DNA of 21,695 nt from a virus: IMG/VR virus record IMGVR_UViG_3300023174_004917, positions 1-21,695 of that record, one strand, 5' to 3'. This document shows, piece after piece, positions 16,326-21,695 of this stretch. Position 1 is the stretch's first letter. Each line of letters opens with the position of its first letter. The position numbers and the translations under genes are program-made. Under the pieces are notes generated by a model. The model did not search any database. It was not told where the DNA came from and saw only the letters and a program-made list of their open reading frames with translations.

Positions 16326-16838
16326 ATGGAAAAATTAGTCCCTATTACTCGTTTAGGTAAGTTCTTCGGTGGAGAGGATTATACGTTGGATATTGGTATG
16401 GGTGAGGAGTGGTTGTTAGGTGATATGAACTTTACAATAATTCTTTATAGAATTGATAGATACAAAACTAAAACGGATGATGTTTATGGTGAGGTATTGG
16501 AAGATGGTATACAATTCTTGGCTCCTGTTGAGTTGAAAGGGTTGGTACAGATTATGGCGCCTTCCAATAAGAATTTGGGTAATTCTAAGGTTGCACAAAA
16601 TGAGCCAGGTAATATGAAGTTTTCAATTTACCAAAAAACATTGGAAGACCTTCAGGTTAATGTTTTTGTGGGGGATTATATTGGATACTATGAGACTGAA
16701 GACAGGGTTAGATATTACACAGTAATTGATGACGGTCTTGTTAAGTCCGACAATAAACACACTTATGGTGGATACAAACCATTCTACAGAACGGTTACAG
16801 CAACATGGGTAAGTGAAAATGAATTTAGAGGAATATAA
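16326..16838 (+). CDS. Putative neck protein (T4 gp14-like / head closure)
   Basis: A 170-residue protein with mixed beta structure. 'DDVYGEVLEDGIQFLAPVEL' (split by me into adjoining strands, residues 52-71), then 'DYIGYYETEDRVRYYTVID' and 'GYKPFYRTVTATW', follow the order seen in gp14-type neck proteins: a 'YGE' turn early, a domain stating 'D-I-x-Y' before a strand, and a 'P-F-Y' strand near the end. It is shorter than T4 gp14 (256 residues). Its stop overlaps the start of the next gene by 1 nt (TAATG), and a tail sheath gene follows, so order 14-15-18 as in T4 is plausible. No enzyme motif is present. The name rests on gene order and weak pattern likeness; a general head-tail joining role is safer than the exact gp14 name. 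Confidence 0.5.
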   Translation: MEKLVPITRLGKFFGGEDYTLDIGMGEEWLLGDMNFTIILYRIDRYKTKTDDVYGEVLEDGIQFLAPVELKGLVQIMAPSNKNLGNSKVAQNEPGNMKFSIYQKTLEDLQVNVFVGDYIGYYETEDRVRYYTVIDDGLVKSDNKHTYGGYKPFYRTVTATWVSENEFRGI

Positions 16839-17878
16839 TGGCGTTTCCAAAACAAGTTAAACCAACACTACCGTTAGTACCTAAGAAAACTTTACACGCT
16901 CGTAGAGAACAATTATTAGAGTACATCAACAAAGACGGAACTTATTTACCTAAGTCGGTATTACATGCTGATTTGGATAGAGGTATGTTAGATTTTGTTA
17001 AAGAAGATTTAAAAGTTGTTACTGCCGGAAAAATTGTTCCGATGGTTGACATTATTATTACAACACAAAACTGGTCTCAATACGTTGAAACCGCTTTGTT
17101 TGTTGATTTGGATTACAATCCAACCCCACCATTTATCACGGTTGTTAGAAGCCCTGAAGTAAAGTACGGGACAAACCCGTCACTTCAATATACAATTCCA
17201 AACAGAAAACAATTTTATTATGCATCTGTCCCAACATGGAATGGTAATGAACAAGGTATGGACATTTACACAATACCTCAACCAGTTCCTGTTGATATCA
17301 ATTATAGTGTGAAAATTATTTGTAATAGAATGAGAGAGTTGAATCAACTTAACAAGATTGTAATGCAGAAGTTTTCATCAAGACAGGCTTACACATTTAT
17401 TAAAGGCCAATACGTTCCAATCGTTATGAATAATGTTTCGGATGAATCTCAAATGACTTTGGAGTCGAGAAAATATTATATTCAAAGTTATGACTTCACA
17501 ATGTTGGGTTATCTTATTGATGAGGAAGAGTTTGAAGTTAAGCCCGCAATTCAAAGGGTCACACAATTATTTGAACTTGATACAAGAGTGTTGAATAAAA
17601 AAAGAAAACAATTTCCTGAGAACCCTGATGAAATTGTGAACAACTTTTTATTTGTTGTAGGGAACACAACTTTAGTTGATGTTATCGATTATACCGCTAA
17701 TATGGTTTTAGTCGGGACGGAAAACATTGCGAGTTACGATGTGTATATTAATAATGATTATTATGGTAGTGATGTTAATCTAATTCAAATCACAACTAAT
17801 GATACTTTGAGAATTCAAGCATTCAAAAACGATTATAGTTATGAGGCCAAAATTATCTTCGATAGTAAGTTAGTTTAA
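16838..17878 (+). CDS. Putative tail terminator/sheath stabiliser (T4 gp15- or gp3-like)
   Basis: A 346-residue protein without membrane segments or enzyme motifs. The middle part has 'VPVDINYSVKIICNRMREL' followed by 'NQLNKIVMQKFSSRQAY', a pattern of strand then helix reminiscent of tail completion proteins, which form hexameric rings at the top of the tail. Then comes 'YIQSYDFTMLGYLIDEEEF', another strand-rich segment. The C-terminal 90 residues, from 'FLFVVGNTTLVDVIDYT', look like a separate small beta domain ending in 'YSYEAKIIFD'. It is longer than T4 gp15 (272 residues). It overlaps the gp14-like gene by 1 nt and lies upstream of the tail sheath gene. Gene order is the main reason for the call. 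Its 3' end overlaps by 4 nt a small antisense gene. Confidence 0.5.
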   Translation: MAFPKQVKPTLPLVPKKTLHARREQLLEYINKDGTYLPKSVLHADLDRGMLDFVKEDLKVVTAGKIVPMVDIIITTQNWSQYVETALFVDLDYNPTPPFITVVRSPEVKYGTNPSLQYTIPNRKQFYYASVPTWNGNEQGMDIYTIPQPVPVDINYSVKIICNRMRELNQLNKIVMQKFSSRQAYTFIKGQYVPIVMNNVSDESQMTLESRKYYIQSYDFTMLGYLIDEEEFEVKPAIQRVTQLFELDTRVLNKKRKQFPENPDEIVNNFLFVVGNTTLVDVIDYTANMVLVGTENIASYDVYINNDYYGSDVNLIQITTNDTLRIQAFKNDYSYEAKIIFDSKLV

Positions 17879-18036
17879 CCCTCACCATAGATATCTTTCT
17901 TTTCCTTACACTTTTCCATAATTAAATTTTCAACAAATTTGTAAATCTTAATTCCACGTTTATCACAGTATTTTTTTAATACCTCGTGTGATTCAGGTGA
18001 TATCTTTAAGTTCTTTATTTCTTTCTTTGTTTTCAT
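17875..18036 (-). CDS. Small ribbon-helix-helix-like protein
   Basis: A 53-residue reading frame on the minus strand, ATG at 18036, stop at 17875-17877. The translation begins MKTKKEIKNLKISPESH, then helices 'EVLKKYCDKRGIK' and 'IYKFVENLIMEKCKEK'. A Lys-rich arm, a short beta strand (NLKIS) and two helices are the layout of Arc/MetJ-type ribbon-helix-helix DNA-binding proteins. It is the only minus-strand gene between two plus-strand tail genes and fills most of the gap before the sheath gene. Its stop overlaps the gp15-like gene's end by 4 nt. It may be a phage transcription regulator or a late insertion. Short length means chance cannot be excluded, but composition and fold pattern argue for a real gene. 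Confidence 0.6.
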   Translation of the reverse strand: MKTKKEIKNLKISPESHEVLKKYCDKRGIKIYKFVENLIMEKCKEKKDIYGEG

Positions 18037-18115
18037 AGGTAGAAAAAAGGCAGAATAAAATCATACCGTTTACAAATACATATCTAAAAGTCAAGTTTTT
18101 TGTGTTAGTAATGAA

Positions 18116-18123
18116 TATTTATC
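18116..18123 (+). promoter_or_regulatory. TATTTATC motif before the tail sheath gene
   Basis: TATTTATC lies 33 nt before the ATG at 18157, in the 120-nt AT-rich gap between the small antisense gene and the sheath gene. It is the best promoter candidate for the sheath. Confidence 0.4.
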
Positions 18124-18156
18124 ATTAAAATAAATCTGCAATAGAATTAATTAATA

Positions 18157-21100
18157 ATGGCAACAGCACAAGCAAACAAAAAGGTGTACGTTTCACCTGG
18201 TGTATACACTTCTGAAACGGACTTATCGTTCGTAGCCCAAAGCGTGGGTGTTACGACTTTAGGGGTAGTTGGGGAAACATTGAAAGGTCCCGCTTTCGAA
18301 CCGATTTTTATAACTAACTATGATGAGTTCCAAGCCTATTTCGGTGGTACAGAACCAGTGAAATTCGTGAACACACAAATCCCCAAGTATGAAGCTGCGT
18401 ATATCGCAAAATCTTACTTACAACAATCAAACCAATTATTCGTAACAAGAGTATTAGGTTTATCAGGATATGACGCGGGTCCATCTTGGAGTATTACTGT
18501 AACTGCGAATGTTGACCCTTTAACTATTGGACTTACGTCTTCAGTTGGTGTTCCATTTACCGCATCATTTACAGGTAGTAATTCTGCAAATACTGTAACA
18601 GTTAATACTTCGGCGTTACCTGTTTCAATTCAACAAGATTATACAACACAATATAGATTAAGTGATGGAAGTACATCAACTTATCAGGCAGACTTTAACA
18701 CATATCTTAGTGGTATTTGGGATACTTCAGGTTCTTCGGGTAACACTTCTGTGATTTATGGTTCAATACCTAACGGTGATTGGTATTCGTTGGCAACAAC
18801 ATATCAAAATATTAATAACGTTTTTGGTGTACCAGGAAATTGTAATATTGAATATAACGATTTAAGTTCGGGTTCTAACGACCCTTGGTATTATGCAACG
18901 TTCACAGGTTATACTGGAGATAATTATTCAGGATATTCTTTTGATTATATCGTTAATTCACTATCTTCAGGTGCTACAAGTGATGCGTTTGTTGGAACAA
19001 TATCTGGTACAATTTATACTTTCTCAGGATTTGCTTATACTGAATACAACAACATGGTTGTTGCAACATTACGTTCAAGAGGTATTTCTGAATATACAAA
19101 CAACGTTTCTTCACCAAATCACGGTCCTATCTATCAAGTTACTGGTATAACAGATGTAAGTTTGGTAACTGATGGAGCGTATTCAGGTGTAAGTAAAAAT
19201 CCTTATGGAACATTCATAGTTTCTGGTATTACTAAAGCTGACTTTAATACAGGACAAAGAACAACTTTCCAACTTGAAACTTCATTAGCTGCTTCATCTT
19301 CAAAATACTTAACTAAAGTTTTTGGAGTTGATAATTTTGGAAAAGATAGATTTTCTGTACCTTTGTTTGTTGAGGAGTCTTATCAAGCATCATTAAATAT
19401 TGCTTATCAAAAAGGTTACATTAGAGGATTAAATTCTACTTTAATTGAACTTGAAGATGCTAGAAGTGAAAATAACACATCTATTGCATATAGTTTAGAG
19501 AAATACCAATCTCCTGAAACACCTTTCTTGGTTTCTGAATTAAGAGGTAATAAAGTTTACAACTTATTCAAATTCATTTCAATCTCCGATGGAGATGCTG
19601 CAAATATGGAGGTTAAAGTTTCAATTGCAAATCTTTCTTTTAATAATATGTCTTTTGACGTATTAGTTAGAAATTTCTATGATACTGATGCTAATCCAGT
19701 GGTTATCGAAAAATTCACTAACTGTAATATGGACCCAGCTTCTAACAACTTTATTGGTGTTAAGATTGGTACATCTAACGGTGAATACGCATTACTTTCA
19801 AAATATGTTATGGTTGAATTATCACCAACGGCTCCTATAGATGCAATACCTTGTGGATTCCGTGGGTACACTCAAAGAGAATATGAAAATCTTTCTTCAT
19901 ATCCTTCACCATATATTCAATACAAAACAAAATATTTCTACCCAGGTGAAACTATTACAAACCCTCCATTTGGTGGGGCAGCAAATACAACAGAATCTGC
20001 GGGGGATATTGTTAGAAGAGCTTATTTAGGTTTCTCAACTCAATACGGCGTTGATGAATCATTTTTAACTTATAAAGGAAAACAAAATCCATCTAATTGG
20101 ATTTCAAGTCCTACACAAGAAGCGGCTCCTTGGAATGTACAAAGTAAAGGATTCCATATGGACTCAGGTGCTACGGTTGTTACAATTTCAAACACTTATC
20201 AAACAAGTGGTGAAACAGCGTTTGAGTGTGGAACTGCTGACTTTAGATTTGACCCAGAATCTCAAGAAAACCCTTACTACTTCATTTACGCTAGAAAATA
20301 TACAGTATGTTTTGCTGGTGGTTTTGATGGTTGGGATATCTATAGAGAGTGGAGAACTAACGAAGACAGATTCCAATTAGGTGCGTCAGGTTTCTTAGCA
20401 GGAGCTTATCCTTCTTCAAGATATCCAAACGCTACAGGTGAAGGTTTATTCAAGAGAATTGTTGTACAAAACAATACTCAAGACTTTGGTAACACTGACT
20501 ACTACGCTTACTTACTTGGTATCCTTACATTCGCAAATCCTGAATCTACAAATATTAATGTATTTGCAACTGCAAGTATCGATTATATTAACAACTCAAA
20601 CCTTTGTGAAGACGCTATTAACATGGTTCAATATTCAAGAGCTGACTCGGTTTACATCGTAACAACTCCTGACTATAAAATGTATACACCAGACGGAACA
20701 AGTCAGTATGACGTTATCTACTCTCAAGAAGCTGTTGATAACTTAGACAATACAGGAATTGATTCCAACTACACAGCAACTTACTATCCTTGGATTTTAA
20801 CAAGAGATACAGTTAACAATACACAAATTTACTTACCAGCAACTGGTGAGGTTTGTAGAAACTTAGCTCTAACAGATAACATTGCATTCCCTTGGTTCGC
20901 ATCAGCGGGTTACACAAGAGGTCTTGTAAATTCAATCAAAGCTAGACAAAAACTAACTCAAGAAGATAGAGATACATTGTATCAAGGTAGAATTAACCCT
21001 ATCGCAACTTTCTCTGATGTTGGAACAGTGATTTGGGGTAACAAAACTTTACAAGTTGCTGACACAGCTCTTAACAGATTAAACGTTAGAAGATTGTTGT

Positions 21101-21384
21101 TACAAGCTCGTAAGTTGATTTCAGCGGTAGCGGTAAGATTATTGTTCGAACAAAACGACCAAATCGTTAGACAACAATTCTTAGACAGTGTTAACCCAAT
21201 TTTAGATTCTATCAGAAGAGACAGAGGTTTATACGATTTCCGTGTAACAGTTTCATCTTCTCCTGAAGACTTAGACAGAAATACACTTACAGGTAAGATT
21301 TACTTAAAACCTACGAAGGCTTTAGAATTCATTGACATCGAATTCTTCATCACTCCAACAGGAGCTTCGTTTGAAAATATCTAA
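18157..21384 (+). CDS. Contractile tail sheath protein (T4 gp18-like), enlarged
   Basis: A 1075-residue sheath subunit. The N-terminus 'YVSPGVYTSETDLSF' followed by 'GVTTLGVVGETLKGPAF' and 'FITNYDEFQAYFGG' is the classical sheath opening. The C-terminal 150 residues hold the conserved core: 'FPWFASAGYTRGLV', 'LYQGRINPIATFSDVGTVIW', 'NRLNVRRLLLQARKLIS', then 'DRGLYDFRVTV' and the last strands ending 'FIDIEFFITPTGASFE'. That core forms the inter-subunit mesh and the contraction machinery in the family. It is about 60% longer than T4 gp18 (659 residues). The extra residues lie in the middle (about 110-900), rich in Ser, Thr, Asn, Gly and Tyr, and probably form surface-facing insert domains. The start at 18157 fits the conserved N-terminus. 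A strong terminator follows directly. Confidence 0.95.
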   Translation: MATAQANKKVYVSPGVYTSETDLSFVAQSVGVTTLGVVGETLKGPAFEPIFITNYDEFQAYFGGTEPVKFVNTQIPKYEAAYIAKSYLQQSNQLFVTRVLGLSGYDAGPSWSITVTANVDPLTIGLTSSVGVPFTASFTGSNSANTVTVNTSALPVSIQQDYTTQYRLSDGSTSTYQADFNTYLSGIWDTSGSSGNTSVIYGSIPNGDWYSLATTYQNINNVFGVPGNCNIEYNDLSSGSNDPWYYATFTGYTGDNYSGYSFDYIVNSLSSGATSDAFVGTISGTIYTFSGFAYTEYNNMVVATLRSRGISEYTNNVSSPNHGPIYQVTGITDVSLVTDGAYSGVSKNPYGTFIVSGITKADFNTGQRTTFQLETSLAASSSKYLTKVFGVDNFGKDRFSVPLFVEESYQASLNIAYQKGYIRGLNSTLIELEDARSENNTSIAYSLEKYQSPETPFLVSELRGNKVYNLFKFISISDGDAANMEVKVSIANLSFNNMSFDVLVRNFYDTDANPVVIEKFTNCNMDPASNNFIGVKIGTSNGEYALLSKYVMVELSPTAPIDAIPCGFRGYTQREYENLSSYPSPYIQYKTKYFYPGETITNPPFGGAANTTESAGDIVRRAYLGFSTQYGVDESFLTYKGKQNPSNWISSPTQEAAPWNVQSKGFHMDSGATVVTISNTYQTSGETAFECGTADFRFDPESQENPYYFIYARKYTVCFAGGFDGWDIYREWRTNEDRFQLGASGFLAGAYPSSRYPNATGEGLFKRIVVQNNTQDFGNTDYYAYLLGILTFANPESTNINVFATASIDYINNSNLCEDAINMVQYSRADSVYIVTTPDYKMYTPDGTSQYDVIYSQEAVDNLDNTGIDSNYTATYYPWILTRDTVNNTQIYLPATGEVCRNLALTDNIAFPWFASAGYTRGLVNSIKARQKLTQEDRDTLYQGRINPIATFSDVGTVIWGNKTLQVADTALNRLNVRRLLLQARKLISAVAVRLLFEQNDQIVRQQFLDSVNPILDSIRRDRGLYDFRVTVSSSPEDLDRNTLTGKIYLKPTKALEFIDIEFFITPTGASFENI

Positions 21385-21386
21385 TA

Positions 21387-21416
21387 AAAAAATGGGGGAG
21401 TTTATCTCCCCCTTTT
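21387..21416 (+). terminator. Rho-independent terminator after the tail sheath gene
   Basis: A 7-bp GC-rich stem GGGGGAG (21394-21400) / CTCCCCC (21406-21412) with a TTTAT loop is flanked by an A-run before and TTTT after. It starts 3 nt after the sheath stop codon. This is the strongest terminator in the window. Confidence 0.9.
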
Positions 21417-21423
21417 AGCCAAT

Positions 21424-21695
21424 ATGAGAAGAATAGTAGAGGGATTTAAATCAGAGCATACACCAGATATGAAATATTATGCATTCGATTGGGATGATAA
21501 TATTGTTCATATGCCGACTAAGATAGTTTTAAAAACTGAAGACGGTGATGAGATTGGGATGAGTACTGATGATTTTGCAGAATATAGACACAACATTGGA
21601 AAAAAACCATTTAATTATAAGGGTGAAACTGTTGTTGGTTTTGCTGATGATGCATTTAGAAACTTTAGAACCGATGGTGATAAAGATTTTTTAAT
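21424..21695 (+). CDS. HAD-like protein, N-terminal part (3' partial)
   Basis: An open frame from the ATG at 21424 to the window edge, 90 residues seen. Residues 18-31 read 'YYAFDWDDNIVHMP': a hydrophobic strand ending in D22-W-D24-D-N, the layout of motif I of HAD-superfamily phosphatases/nucleotidases (nucleophile Asp, then acid Asp two residues on). The next 60 residues are charged and would form the cap region. Later HAD motifs lie beyond the window, so catalytic capacity cannot be judged. It begins 8 nt after the sheath terminator and has no Shine-Dalgarno sequence. A role in nucleotide or nucleic-acid end processing is possible, but the substrate is unknown. Confidence 0.6.
   Translation, partial: MRRIVEGFKSEHTPDMKYYAFDWDDNIVHMPTKIVLKTEDGDEIGMSTDDFAEYRHNIGKKPFNYKGETVVGFADDAFRNFRTDGDKDFL

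Overview
The window is a fragment of a contractile-tailed (T4-like) bacteriophage genome. A tail sheath protein, neck/tail-completion candidates, a family B DNA polymerase with intact proofreading and polymerase motifs, and a SNF2-type helicase lie together with tightly packed genes, no tRNAs and no insertion sequences. The DNA is strongly AT-rich. Almost no start codon has a Shine-Dalgarno sequence in front of it, which together with the protein types suggests a Bacteroidota (Flavobacteria-like) host. That host assignment is an inference from start-site style only.

Layout. (1) 1-3561, plus strand: four adjacent modular surface-type proteins (the first cut by the window edge). Each carries a Thr/Pro-rich, mucin-like tract next to small Cys-containing beta modules or a LamG-like domain; a terminator follows at about 3593-3626. 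(2) 3645-8190, plus strand: a compact run of four overlapping glycosyltransferase-type genes (GlcNAc-transferase family, GT25, an HtrL/YibB-like protein, and an HtrL/YibB-GT2 fusion), then a small beta protein (8207-8587) resembling a baseplate/receptor-binding module. (3) 8678-11476, plus: DNA polymerase B, with a hairpin in its leader. (4) 11453-16271, minus strand, transcribed leftward: SNF2 helicase, a superoxide dismutase fused to a nuclease-like domain, a gp13-like neck protein and a small beta-rich protein whose 3' end overlaps the polymerase gene. (5) 16326-21384, plus: gp14-like and gp15-like neck/tail completion proteins, a small antisense ribbon-helix-helix gene, and a very large tail sheath gene followed by a strong terminator. 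(6) 21424 to the edge: start of a HAD-like gene.

How it may work together. Regions 4 and 5 keep T4-like neck-tail content but split it over two strands, with replication/repair genes between. Regions 1 and 2 form the most interesting unit: Thr/Pro-rich virion proteins beside a dedicated set of glycosyltransferases, two of which belong to families with protein-glycosylating members. This suggests a phage-encoded O-glycosylation system for its own fibres or adhesins (inference). A recurrent TATTTAT motif in sense orientation precedes eight genes on both strands and may be the phage's own promoter or initiation signal.
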